From contig NW_027473529.1 in the NCBI RefSeq assembly GCF_050947335.1, forward strand, positions 1 through 64,000: a stretch of 64,000 bases of DNA, written 5' to 3'. Below the pieces are notes generated by a model. The model had not been told where the DNA came from. It saw only the letters and a list, made by a program, of their open reading frames with translations, and did not search any database. A program made the translations under genes and the position numbers. Shown piece by piece: positions 40,701 to 55,605 of the stretch. This DNA is from Megachile rotundata (Eukaryota > Arthropoda > Insecta > Hymenoptera > Megachilidae). The first letter of the stretch is position 1; each line of letters opens with the position of its first letter.

Positions 40701-43700
40701 CAATTACTATACTTATTACTCTTATTATTATGAATCTGACTCATATTATTAGCCATATTATGCTTATATGATCGATAGAACTACAATTACTATACTTATT
40801 ACACTTACTATTATCAATCTAACTCATATTATTAACCATATTATGCAGATATGATCGATAGAACGACAATTACTATACTTATTACTCTTATTATTATCAA
40901 TCTAACTCATATTATTAACCATATTATGCAGATATGATCGATAGCACGACATTTACTATACTTATTACACTTACTATTATCAATCTAACTCATATTATTA
41001 GTCATATTATGCTTTTATGATCGATAGAACGACAATTACTATACTCACTACTCTTAGTATTATCAATCTAACTCATATTATTAGCCATATTATGCTTATA
41101 TTATCGATAGAACTACAATAACTGTACTTATTACTGTTATTATTATCAATCTAACTCATATTATTAGCCATATTATGCTTATATGATCGATAGAATGAGA
41201 ATTACTATACTCACTACTCTTAGTATTATCACTCTAACTAATATTATTAGCCATATTATGCTTATATGATCGATAGAACGACAATTACTGTACTTATTAC
41301 TCTTATTATTATCAATCTAACTCATATTATTAGCCATATTATGCTTATATGATCGATACAACGAGAATTACTATACTCGCTACTCTTAGTATTATCAATC
41401 TAACTCATATTATTAGCCATATTATGCTTATATTATCGATAGAACTACAATAACTGTACTTATTACTGTTATTATTATCAATCTAACTCATATTATTAGC
41501 CATATTATGCTTATATGATCGATAGAATGAGAATTACTATACTCACTACTCTTAGTATTATCACTCTAACTCATATTATTAACCATATTATGCAGATATG
41601 ATCGATAGAGCGACAATTACTAAACTTATTACTCTTATTATTATCATTCTAACTCATAATATTAACCATATTATGCAGATATGATCGATAGAACTACAAT
41701 TACTATACTTATTACTCTTATTGTTATGAATCTAACTCATATTATTAACCATATTATGCAGATATGATCGATAGAACTACAATTACTATACTTATTACTC
41801 TTATTATTATCAATCTAACTCATATTATTAGCCATATTATGCTTATATGATCGATAGAACGACAATTACTATACTTATTATTCTTATTTTTATCAACCCA
41901 ACTCATATTATTCGCCATATTATGCTTAAATGATCGATAGAACGACAATTACTAACCCTCATTACTCTTATTACTATGAGTCTAACTCATATTATTAGCC
42001 ACATTATGCTTATATGATCGATAGAACTACAATTACTATACTCATTACTCTTATTATTATCAATCCAACTCATAATATTACCCATATTATGCTGATATGA
42101 TCGATAGAACGACATTCACTATAGTTATTACACTCACTATTATCAATCTAACTCATATTATTAACCATATTATGCAGATATGATCGATAGAACGACAATT
42201 ACTAAACTTATTACTCTTATTATTATCATTCTAACTCATAATATTAACCATATTATGCAGATATGATCGATAGAACTACAATTACTATACTTATTACTCT
42301 TATTGTTATGAATCTAACTCATATTATTAACCATATTATGCAGATATGATCGATAGAACTACAATTACTATACTTATTACTCTTATTATTATCAATCTAA
42401 CTCATATTATTAGCCATATTATGCTTATATGATCGATAGAACGACAATTACTATACTTATTATTCTTATTTTTATCAACCCAACTCATATTATTCGCCAT
42501 ATTATGCTTAAATGATCGATAGAACGACAATTACTATCCTCATTACTCTTATTATTATGAATCTAACTCATATTATTAGCCACATTATGCTTATATGATC
42601 GATAGAACTACAATTACTATACTCATTACTCTTATTATTATCAATCCAACTCATAATATTACCCATATTATGCTGATATGATCGATAGAACGACAATTAC
42701 TATACTTATTACTCTTATTATTATCAATCTAACTCATATTATTAGCCACATTATGCTTATATGATCGATAGAACTACAATTACTATACTCATTACTCTTA
42801 TTATTATCAATCCAACTCATAATATTACCCATATTATGCTGATATGATCGATAGAACGACAATTACTATACTTATTACTCTTATCATTATCAATCTAACT
42901 CATATTATTAGCCATATTATGCTTAAATGATCGATAGAACTACAATTACTATACTCATTACTCTTATTATTATCAATCTAACTCATATTATTAGCCATAT
43001 TATGCTTATATGATCGATAGAACGAGAATTACTATACTCACTACTCTTATTATTATCAATCTAACTCATATTATTAGCCATATTATGCTTATATGATCGA
43101 TAGAATGAGAATTACTATACTCACTACTCTTAGTATTATCAATCTAACTCATATTATTAGCCATATTATGCTTATATGATCGATAGAACGACAATTACTA
43201 TACTTATTACTCTGATTATTACCAATCTAACTCATATTATTAGCCATATTATGCTTATATGATCGATAGAACGACAATTACTATACTTATTATTCTTATT
43301 TTTATCAACCCAACTCATATTATTCGCCATATTATGCTTAAATGATCGATAGAACGACAATTACTATACTTATTACTCTTATTATTATGAATCTGACTCA
43401 TATTATTAGCCATATTATGCTTATATGATCGATAGAACTACAATTACTATACTTATTACACTTACTATTATCAATCTAACTCATATTATTAACCATATTA
43501 TGCAGATATGATCGATAGAACGACAATTACTATACTTATTACTCTTATTATTATCAATCTAACTCATATTATTAACCATATTATGCAGATATGATCGATA
43601 GCACGACATTTACTATACTTATTACACTTACTATTATCAATCTAACTCATATTATTAGTCATATTATGCTTTTATGATCGATAGAACGACAATTACTATA

Positions 43701-44317
43701 CTCACTACTCTTAGTATTATCAATCTAACTCATATTATTAGCCATATTATGCTTATATTATCGATAGAACTACAATAACTGTACTTATTACTGTTATTAT
43801 TATCAATCTAACTCATATTATTAGCCATATTATGCTTATATGATCGATAGAATGAGAATTACTATACTCACTACTCTTAGTATTATCACTCTAACTCATA
43901 TTATTAGCCATATTATGCTTATATGATCGATAGAACGACAATTACTGTACTTATTACTCTTATTATTATCAATCTAACTCATATTATTAGCCACATTATG
44001 CTTATATGATCGATAGAACGAGAATTACTATACTCACTACTCTTAGTATTATCAATCTAACTCATATTATTAGCCATATTATGCTTATATTATCGATAGA
44101 ACTACAATAACTGTACTTATTACTGTTATTATTATCAATCTAACTCATATTATTAGCCATATTATGCTTATATGATCGATAGAATGAGAATTACTATACT
44201 CACTACTCTTAGTATTATCACTCTAACTCATATTATTAGCCATATTATGCTTATATGATCGATAGAACGACAATTACTGTACTTATTACTCTTATTATTA
44301 TCAATCTAACTCATATT
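37760..44317. repeat. Segment 14: 79 monomers, beta with an alpha island
   Basis: Type order 15-1-2-3-11-12-13-14-1-2-16-22-4-5-6-1-2-16-17-18-19-2-16-17-21-18-24-23-1-2-3-4-5-6-1-7-8-9-10-11-12-13-14-(15/11)-12-13-4-5-6-1-2-16-22-4-5-6-1-2-16-17-16-17-21-18-24-23-1-7-8-9-10-11-12-13-14-18-12-13-14. The alpha succession 3-4-5-6 and alpha-form types 8 and 11 lie near 40.2-41.4 kb. The 15/11 hybrid (41329) has gatacaac but ends ctcatatt. A one-base insertion at about 41952 makes the total 79 x 83 plus 1. Confidence 0.84.
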
Positions 44318-44981
44318 ATTAGCCATATTATGCTTATATGATCGATAGAACGAGAATTACTATACTCGCTACTCTTAGTATTATCAATCTAACTCCTATT
44401 ATTAGCCATATTATGCTTATATGATCGATAGAACGACAATTACTATACTTATTATTCTTATTTTTATCAACCCAACTCATATTATTCGCCATATTATGCT
44501 TAAATGATCGATAGAACGACAATTACTATCCTCATTACTCTTATTATTATGAATCTAATTCATGTTATTAGCCATATTATGCTTATATGATCGATAGAAC
44601 GAGAATTACTATACTCGCTACTCTTAGTATTATCAATCTAACTCCTATTATTAGCCATATTATGCTTATATGATCGATAGGACGACAATTACTATACTCA
44701 CTACTCTTAGTATTATCAATCTAACTCATATTATTAGCCATATTATGCTTACATTATCGATAGAACTACAATAACTGTACTTATTACTGTTATTATTATC
44801 AATCTAACTCATATTATTAGCCATATTATGCTTATATGATCGATAGAATGAGAATTACTATACTCACTACTCTTAGTATTATCACTCTAACTCATATTAT
44901 TAGCCATATTATGCTTATATGATCGATAGAACGACAATTACTGTACTTATTACTCTTATTATTATCAATCTAACTCATATT
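44318..44981. repeat. Segment 15: 8 monomers, shortest segment
   Basis: Type order 15-1-2-15-11-12-13-14. A second type 15 (44567) follows type 2 directly and is itself followed by a type 11 with gataggac (44650). The same 15-11-12-13-14 string recurs at 46974, also with gatagga. Confidence 0.87.
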
Positions 44982-47900
44982 ATTAGCCATATTATGCTTA
45001 TATGATCGATAGAACGAGAATTACTATACTCGCTACTCTTAGTATTATCAATCTAACTCCTATTATTAGCCATATTATGCTTATATGATCGATAGAACGA
45101 CAATTACTATACTTATTATTCTTATTTTTATCAACCCTACTCATATTATTCGCCATATTATGCTTAAATGATCGATAGAACGACAATTACTATCCTCATT
45201 ACTCTTATTATTATGAATCTAATTCATGTTATTAGCCACATTATGCTTATATGATCGATAGAACTACAATTACTATACTTATTACTCTTATCATTATCAA
45301 TCTAACTCATATTATTAGCCATATTATGCTTAAATGATCGATAGAACTACAATTACTATACTCATTACTCTTATTATTATCAATCTAACTCATATTATTA
45401 GCCATATTATGCTTATATGATCGATAGAACGAGAATTACTATACTCACTACTCTTATTATTATCAATCTAACTCATATTATTAGCCATATTATGCTTATA
45501 TGATCGATAGAACGAGAATTACTATACTCACTACTCTTAGTATTATCAATCTAACTCATATTATTCGCCATATTATGCTTAAATGATCGATAGAACGACA
45601 ATTACTATCCTCATAACTCTTATTATTATGAATCTAACTCATATTATTAGCCACATTATGCTTATATGATCGATAGAACTACAATTACTATACTCATTAC
45701 TCTTATTATTATCAATCCAACTCATAATATTACCCATATTATGCTGATATGATCGATAGAACGACAATTACTATACTTATTACTCTTATCATTATCAATC
45801 TAACTCATATTATTAGCCATATTATGCTTAAATGATCGATAGAACTACAATTACTATACTCATTACTCTTATTATTATCAATCTAACTCATATTATTAGC
45901 CATATTGTGCTTATATGATCGATAGAACGAGAATTACTATACTCACTACTCTTATTATTATCAATCTAACTCATATTATTAGCCATATTATGCTTATATG
46001 ATCGATAGAACGAGAATTACTATACTCACTACTCTTAGTATTATCAATCTAACTCATATTATTAGCCATATTATGCTTATATGATCGATAGAACGAGAAT
46101 TACTATACTCACTACTCTTAGTATTATCAATCTAACTCATATTATTAGCCATATTATGGTTATATTATCGATAGAACGACAATTACTATACTTATTACTC
46201 TGATTATTGCCAATCTAACTCATATTATTAGCCATATTATGCTTATATAATCGATAGAACGACAATTACTATACTTATTATTCTTATTTTTATCAACCCA
46301 ACTCATATTATTCGCCATATTATGCTTAAATGATCGATAGAACGACAATTACTATACTTATTAGTCTTATTATTATGAATCTGACTCATATTATTAGCCA
46401 TATTATGCTTATATGATCGATAGAACTACAATTACTATACTTATTACACTTATTATTATCAATCTAACTCATATTATTAACCATATTATGCAGATATGAT
46501 CGATAGAACGACAATTACTATACTTATTACTCTTATTATTATCAATCTAACTCATATTATTAACCATATTATGCAGATATGATCGATAGCACGACATTTA
46601 CTATACTTATTACACTTACTATTATCAATCTAACTCATATTATTAGTCATATTATGCTTATATGATCGATAGAACGACAATTACTATACTCGCTACTCTT
46701 AGTATTATCAATCTAACTCATATTATTAGCCATATTATGCTTATATTATCGATAGAACTACAATAACTGTACTTATTACTGTTATTATTATCAATCTAAC
46801 TCATATTATTAGCCATATTATGCTTATATGATCGATAGAATGAGAATTACTATACTCACTACTCTTAGTATTATCACTCTAACTCATATTATTAGCCATA
46901 TTATGCTTATATGATCGATAGAACGACAATTACTGTACTTATTACTCTTATTATTATCAATCTAACTCATATTATTAGCCATATTATGCTTATATGATCG
47001 ATAGAACGAGAATTACTATACTCGCTACTCTTAGTATTATCAATCTAACTCCTATTATTAGCCATATTATGCTTATATGATCGATAGGACTACAATTACT
47101 ATACTCACTACTCTTAGTATTATCAATCTAACTCATATTATTAGCCATATTATGCTTATATTATCGATAGAACTACAATAACTGTACTTACTACTGTTAT
47201 TATTATCAATCTAACTCATATTATTAGCCATATTATGCTTATATGATCGATAGAATGAGAATTACTATACTCACTACTCTTAGTATTATCACTCTAACTC
47301 ATATTATTAGCCATATTATGCTTATATGATCGATAGAACGACAATTACTGTACTTATTACTCTTATTATTATCAATCTAACTCATAATATTAGCCATATT
47401 ATGCTTATATGATCGATAGAACGAGAATTACTATACTTATTATTCTTATTTTTATCAACCCAACTCATATTATTCGCCATATTATGCTTAAATGATCGAT
47501 AGAACGACAATTACTATCCTCATTACTCTTATTATTATGAGTCTAACTCATATTATTAGCCACATTATGCTTATATGATCGATAGAACTACAATTACTAT
47601 ACTCATTACTCTTATTATTATCAATCCAACTCATAATATTACCCATATTATGCTGATATGATCGATAGAACGACATTCACTATAGTTATTACACTCACTA
47701 TTATCAATCTAACTCATATTATTAACCATATTATGCAGATATGATCGATAGAACGACAATTACTAAACTTATTACTCTTATTATTATCATTCTAACTCAT
47801 AATATTAACCATATTATGCAGATATGATCGATAGAACTACAATTACTATACTTATTACTCTTATTGTTATGAATCTAACTCATATTATTAACCATATTAT

Positions 47901-50127
47901 GCAGATATGATCGATAGAACTACAATTACTATACTTATTACTCTTATTATTATCAATCTAACTCATATTATTAGCCATATTATGCTTATATGATCGATAG
48001 AACGACAATTACTATACTTATTATTCTTATTTTTATCAACCCAACTCATATTATTCGCCATATTATGCTTAAATGATCGATAGAACGACAATTACTATCC
48101 TCATTACTCTTATTATTATGAATCTAACTCATATTATTAGCCACATTATGCTTATATGATCGATAGAACTACAATTACTATACTCATTACTCTTATTATT
48201 ATCAATCCAACTCATAATATTACCCATATTATGCTGATATGATCGATAGAACGACAATTACTATACTTATTACTCTTATTATTATCAATCTAACTCATAT
48301 TATTAGCCACATTATGCTTATATGATCGATAGAACGAGAATTACTATACTCACTACTCTTAGTATTATCAATCTAACTCATATTATTAGCCATATTATGC
48401 TTATATGATCGATAGAACAACAATTACTATACTCGCTACTCTTAGTATTATCAATCTAACTCATATTATTCGCCATATTATGCTTAAATGATCGATAGAA
48501 CGACAATTACTATCCTCATAACTCTTATTATTATGAATCTAACTCATATTATTAGCCACATTATGCTTATATGATCGATAGAACTACAATTGCTATACTC
48601 ATTACTCTTATTATTATCAATCCAACTCATAATATTACCCATATTATGCTGATATGATCGATAGAACGACAATTACTATACTTATTACTCTTATCATTAT
48701 CAATCTAACTCATATTATTAGCCATATTATGCTTAAATGATCGATAGAACTACAATTACTATACTCATTACTCTTATTATTATCAATCTAACTCATATTA
48801 TTAGCCATATTATGCTTATATGATCGATAGAACGAGAATTACTATACTCACTACTCTTATTATTATCAATCTAACTCATATTATTAGCCATATTATGCTT
48901 ATATGATCGATAGAATGAGAATTACTATACTCACTACTCTTAGTATTATCAATCTAACTCATATTATTAGCCATATTATGCTTATATGATCGATAGAACG
49001 ACAATTACTATACTTATTACTCTGATTATTACCAATCTAACTCATATTATTAGCCATATTATGCTTATATGATCGATAGAACGACAATTACTATACTTAT
49101 TATTCTTATTTTTATCAACCCAACTCATATTATTCGCCATATTATGCTTAAATGATCGATAGAACGACAATTACTATACTTATTACTCTTATTATTATGA
49201 ATCTGACTCATATTATTAGCCATATTATGCTTATATGATCGATAGAACTACAATTACTATACTTATTACACTTACTATTATCAATCTAACTCATATTATT
49301 AACCATATTATGCAGATATGATCGATAGAACGACAATTACTATACTTATTACTCTTATTATTATCAATCTAACTCATATTATTAACCATATTATGCAGAT
49401 ATGATCGATAGCACGACATTTACTATACTTATTACACTTACTATTATCAATCTAACTCATATTATTAGTCATATTATGCTTTTATGATCGATAGAACGAC
49501 AATTACTATACTCACTACTCTTAGTATTATCAATCTAACTCATATTATTAGCCATATTATGCTTATATTATCGATAGAACTACAATAACTGTACTTATTA
49601 CTGTTATTATTATCAATCTAACTCATATTATTAGCCATATTATGCTTATATGATCGATAGAATGAGAATTACTATACTCACTACTCTTAGTATTATCACT
49701 CTAACTCATATTATTAGCCATATTATGCTTATATGATCGATAGAACGACAATTACTGTACTTATTACTCTTATTATTATCAATCTAACTCATATTATTAG
49801 CCACATTATGCTTATATGATCGATAGAACGAGAATTACTATACTCACTACTCTTAGTATTATCAATCTAACTCATATTATTAGCCATATTATGCTTATAT
49901 TATCGATAGAACTACAATAACTGTACTTATTACTGTTATTATTATCAATCTAACTCATATTATTAGCCATATTATGCTTATATGATCGATAGAATGAGAA
50001 TTACTATACTCACTACTCTTAGTATTATCACTCTAACTCATATTATTAGCCATATTATGCTTATATGATCGATAGAACGACAATTACTGTACTTATTACT
50101 CTTATTATTATCAATCTAACTCATATT
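44982..50127. repeat. Segment 16: 62 monomers, beta
   Basis: Type order 15-1-2-(3/17)-21-18-18-2-16-17-21-18-18-18-23-1-7-8-9-10-11-12-13-14-15-11-12-13-14-1-2-16-22-4-5-6-1-2-16-17-18-19-2-16-17-21-18-24-23-1-7-8-9-10-11-12-13-14-18-12-13-14. The 3/17 hybrid (45231-45313) starts gccacatt, gaactac and ends cttatcattatc. The first type 1 has accctactc at about 45137 where others have acccaactc. Confidence 0.85.
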
Positions 50128-52617
50128 ATTAGCCATATTATGCTTATATGATCGATAGAACAAGAATTACTATACTCGCTACTCTTAGTATTATCAATCT
50201 AACTCCTATTATTAGCCATATTATGCTTATATGATCGATAGAACGACAATTACTATACTTATTATTCTTATTTTTATCAACCCAACTCATATTATTCGCC
50301 ATATTATGCTTAAATGATCGATAGAACGACAATTACTATCCTCATTACTCTTATTATTATGAATCTAATTCATGTTATTAGCCACATTATGCTTATATGA
50401 TCGATAGAACTACAATTACTATACTCATTACTCTTATTATTATCAATCTAACTCATATTATTAGCCATATTATGCTTATATGATCGATAGAACGACAATT
50501 ACTATACTCACTACTCTTAGTATTATCAATCTAACTCATATTATTAGCCATATTATGCTTATATTATCGATAGAACTACAATAACTGTACTTATTACTGT
50601 TATTATTATCAATCTAACTCATATTATTAGCCATATTATGCTTATATGATCGATAGAATGAGAATTACTATACTCACTACTCTTAGTATTATCACTCTAA
50701 CTCATATTATTAGCCATATTATGCTTATATGATCGATAGAACGACAATTACTGTACTTATTACTCTTATTATTATCAATCTAACTCATAATATTAGCCAT
50801 ATTATGCTTATATGATCGATAGAACGAGAATTACTATACTTATTATTCTTATTTTTATCAACCCAACTCATATTATTCGCCATATTATGCTTAAATGATC
50901 GATAGAACGACAATTACTATCCTCATTACTCTTATTATTATGAATCTAACTCATATTATTAGCCACATTATGCTTATATGATCGATAGAACTACAATTAC
51001 TATACTCATTACTCTTATTATTATCAATCCAACTCATAATATTACCCATATTATGCTGATATGATCGATAGAACGACATTCACTATAGTTATTACACTCA
51101 CTATTATCAATCTGACTCATATTATTAACCATATTATGCAGATATGATCGATAGAGCGACAATTACTAAACTTATTACTCTTATTATTATCATTCTAACT
51201 CATAATATTAACCATATTATGCAGATATGATCGATAGAACTACAATTACTATACTTATTACTCTTATTGTTATGAATCTAACTCATATTATTAACCATAT
51301 TATGCAGATATGATCGATAGAACTACAATTACTATACTTATTACTCTTATTATTATCAATCTAACTCATATTATTAGCCATATTATGCTTATATGATCGA
51401 TAGAACGACAATTACTATACTTATTATTCTTATTTTTATCAACCCAACTCATATTATTCGCCATATTATGCTTAAATGATCGATAGAACGACAATTACTA
51501 TCCTCATTACTCTTATTATTATGAATCTAACTCATATTATTAGCCACATTATGCTTATATGATCGATAGAACTACAATTACTATACTCATTACTCTTATT
51601 ATTATCAATCCAACTCATAATATTACCCATATTATGCTGATATGATCGATAGAACGACAATTACTATACTTATTACTCTTATTATTATCAATCTAACTCA
51701 TATTATTAGCCACATTATGCTTATATGATCGATAGAACGAGAATTACTATACTCACTACTCTTAGTATTATCAATCTAACTCATATTATTAGCCATATTA
51801 TGCTTATATGATCGATAGAACAACAATTACTATACTCGCTACTCTTAGTATTATCAATCTAACTCATATTATTCGCCATATTATGCTTAAATGATCGATA
51901 GAACGACAATTACTATCCTCATAACTCTTAGTATTATCAATCTAACTCATATTATTAGCCATATTATGCTTATATGATCGATAGAACGAGAATTACTATA
52001 CTCACTACTCTTAGTATTATCAATCTAACTCATATTATTAGCCATATTATGCTTATATGATCGATAGAACTACAATTACTATACTTATTACACTTATTAT
52101 TATCAATCTAACTCATATTATTAACCATATTATGCAGATATGATCGATAGAACGACAATTACTATACTTATTACTCTTATTATTATCAATCTAACTCATA
52201 TTATTAACCATATTATGCAGATATGATCGATAGCACGACATTTACTATACTTATTACACTTACTATTATCAATCTAACTCATATTATTAGTCATATTATG
52301 CTTATATGATCGATAGAACGACAATTACTATACTCACTACTCTTAGTATTATCAATCTAACTCATATTATTAGCCATATTATGCTTACATTATCGATAGA
52401 ACTACAATAACTGTACTTATTACTGTTATTATTATCAATCTAACTCATATTATTAGCCATATTATGCTTATATGATCGATAGAATGAGAATTACTATACT
52501 CACTACTCTTAGTATTATCACTCTAACTCATATTATTAGCCATATTATGCTTATATGATCGATAGAACGACAATTACTGTACTTATTACTCTTATTATTA
52601 TCAATCTAACTCATATT
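50128..52617. repeat. Segment 17: 30 monomers, beta
   Basis: Type order 15-1-2-3-11-12-13-14-1-2-16-22-4-5-6-1-2-16-17-18-19-(2/18)-18-8-9-10-11-12-13-14. The opening type 15 has acaagaatt, shared only with the type 15 at 61499. The hybrid at 51871-51953 runs from type 2 (attcgcc, atcctcataac) into cttagtattatc. Confidence 0.86.
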
Positions 52618-53376
52618 ATTAGCCATATTATGCTTATATGATCGATAGAACGAGAATTACTATACTCGCTACTCTTAGTATTATCAATCTAACTCCTATT
52701 ATTAGCCATATTATGCTTATATGATCGATAGAACGACAATTACTATACTTATTATTCTTATTTTTATCAACCCAACTCATATTATTCGCCATATTATGCT
52801 TAAATGATCGATAGAACGACAATTACTATCCTCATTACTCTTATTATTATGAATCTAATTCATGTTATTAGCCACATTATGCTTATATGATCGATAGAAC
52901 TACAATTACTATACTCATTACTCTTATTATTATCAATCTAACTCATATTATTAGCCATATTATGCTTATATGATCGATAGAACGACAATTACTATACTCA
53001 CTACTCTTAGTATTATCAATCTAACTCATATTATTAGCCATATTATGCTTATATTATCGATAGAACTACAATAACTGTACTTACTACTGTTATTATTATC
53101 AATCTAACTCATATTATTAGCCATATTATGCTTATATGATCGATAGAATGAGAATTACTATACTCACTACTCTTAGTATTATCACTCTAACCCATATTAT
53201 TAGCCATATTATGCTTATATGATCGATAGAACGACAATTACTGTACTTATTACTCTTATTATTATCAATCTAACTCATAATATTAGCCATATTATGCTTA
53301 TATGATCGATAGAACGAGAATTACTATACTTATTATTCTTATTTTTATCAACCCAACTCATATTATTCGCCATATT
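51954..53376. repeat. Duplication D, left copy
   Basis: It matches 62578-64000 at an offset of 10,624 bp (128 monomers). Both copies have the private variant ctaacccatatt (53187 and 63811), the 18-8 junction and cttactactg in type 12. The true extent is unknown because the right copy runs off the window. Confidence 0.84.
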
Positions 53377-54526
53377 ATGCTTAAATGATCGATAGAACGA
53401 CAATTACTATCCTCATTACTCTTATTATTATGAGTCTAACTCATATTATTAGCCACATTATGCTTATATGATCGATAGAACTACAATTACTATACTCATT
53501 ACTCTTATTATTATCAATCCAACTCATAATATTACCCATATTATGCTGATATGATCGATAGAACGACATTCACTATAGTTATTACACTCACTATTATCAA
53601 TCTAACTCATATTATTAACCATATTATGCAGATATGATCGATAGAACGACAATTACTAAACTTATTACTCTTATTATTATCATTCTAACTCATAATATTA
53701 ACCATATTATGCAGATATGATCGATAGAACTACAATTACTATACTTATTACTCTTATTGTTATGAATCTAACTCATATTATTAACCATATTATGCAGATA
53801 TGATCGATAGAACTACAATTACTATACTTATTACTCTTATTATTATCAATCTAACTCATATTATTAGCCATATTATGCTTATATGATCGATAGAACGACA
53901 ATTACTATACTTATTATTCTTATTTTTATCAACCCAACTCATATTATTCGCCATATTATGCTTAAATGATCGATAGAACGACAATTACTATCCTCATTAC
54001 TCTTATTATTATGAATCTAACTCATATTATTAGCCACATTATGCTTATATGATCGATAGAACTACAATTACTATACTCATTACTCTTATTATTATCAATC
54101 CAACTCATAATATTACCCATATTATGCTGATATGATCGATAGAACGACAATTACTATACTTATTACTCTTATTATTATCAATCTAACTCATATTATTAGC
54201 CACATTATGCTTATATGATCGATAGAACGAGAATTACTATACTCACTACTCTTAGTATTATCAATCTAACTCATATTATTAGCCATATTATGCTTATATG
54301 ATCGATAGAACAACAATTACTATACTCGCTACTCTTAGTATTATCAATCTAACTCATATTATTCGCCATATTATGCTTAAATGATCGATAGAACTACAAT
54401 TACTATACTCATTACTCTTATTATTATCAATCTAACTCATATTATTAGCCATATTATGCTTATATGATCGATAGAACGAGAATTACTATACTCACTACTC
54501 TTATTATTATCAATCTAACTCATATT

Positions 54527-55605
54527 ATTAGCCATATTATGCTTATATGATCGATAGAACGACAATTACTATCCTCATTACTCTTATTATTATGAATCTA
54601 ATTTATATTATTAGCCACATTATGCCTATATGATCGATAGAACTACAATTACTATACTCATTACTCTTATTATTATCAATCCAACTCATAATATTACCCA
54701 TATTATGCTGATATGATCGATAGAACGACAATTACTATACTTATTACTCTTATTATTATCAATCTAACTCATATTATTAGCCACATTATGCTTATATGAT
54801 CGATAGAACAACAATTACTATACTCGCTACTCTTAGTATTATCAATCTAAATCATATTATTAGCCATATTATGCTTATGTGATCGATAGAACGACAATTA
54901 CTATACTTATTATTCTTATTTTTATCAACCCAACTCATATTATTCGCCATATTATGCTTAAATGATCGATAGAACGACAATTACTATCCTCATTACTCTT
55001 ATTATTATGAATCTAATTCATATTATTAGCCACATTATGCCTATATGATCGATAGAACTACAATTACTATACTCATTACTCTTATTATTATCAATCCAAC
55101 TCATAATATTACCCATATTATGCTGATATGATCGATAGAACGACAATTACTATACTTATTACTCTTATTATTATCAATCTAACTCATATTATTAGCCACA
55201 TTATGCTTATATGATCGATAGAACGAGAATTACTATACTCACTACTCTTAGTATTATCAATCTAACTCATATTATTAGCCATATTATGCTTATATGATCG
55301 ATAGAACGACAATTACTATACTTATTACGCTTATTATTAACAATCTAACTCATATTATTAGCCATATTATGCTTATATGATCGATAGAACGAGAATTACT
55401 ATACTCACTACTCTTAGTATTATCAATCTAACTCATATTATTAGCCATATTATGCTTAAATGATCGATAGAACTACAATTACTATACTCATTACTCTTAT
55501 TATTATCAATCTAACTCATATTATTAGCCATATTATGCTTATATGATCGATAGAACTACAATTACTATACTCATTACTCTTATTATTATCAATCCAACTC
55601 ATAAT
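54527..55605. repeat. Duplication C, left copy (13 monomers)
   Basis: It matches 58096-59174 at an offset of 3,569 bp (43 monomers). Private variants shared only by the two: taatttatatt (54600 and 58169) and cttatgtgatcg (54874 and 58443). The match resumes to the right, where both also share the 2/17 hybrid (56436 and 60005), with three-monomer differences in between that cancel out. Confidence 0.85.
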
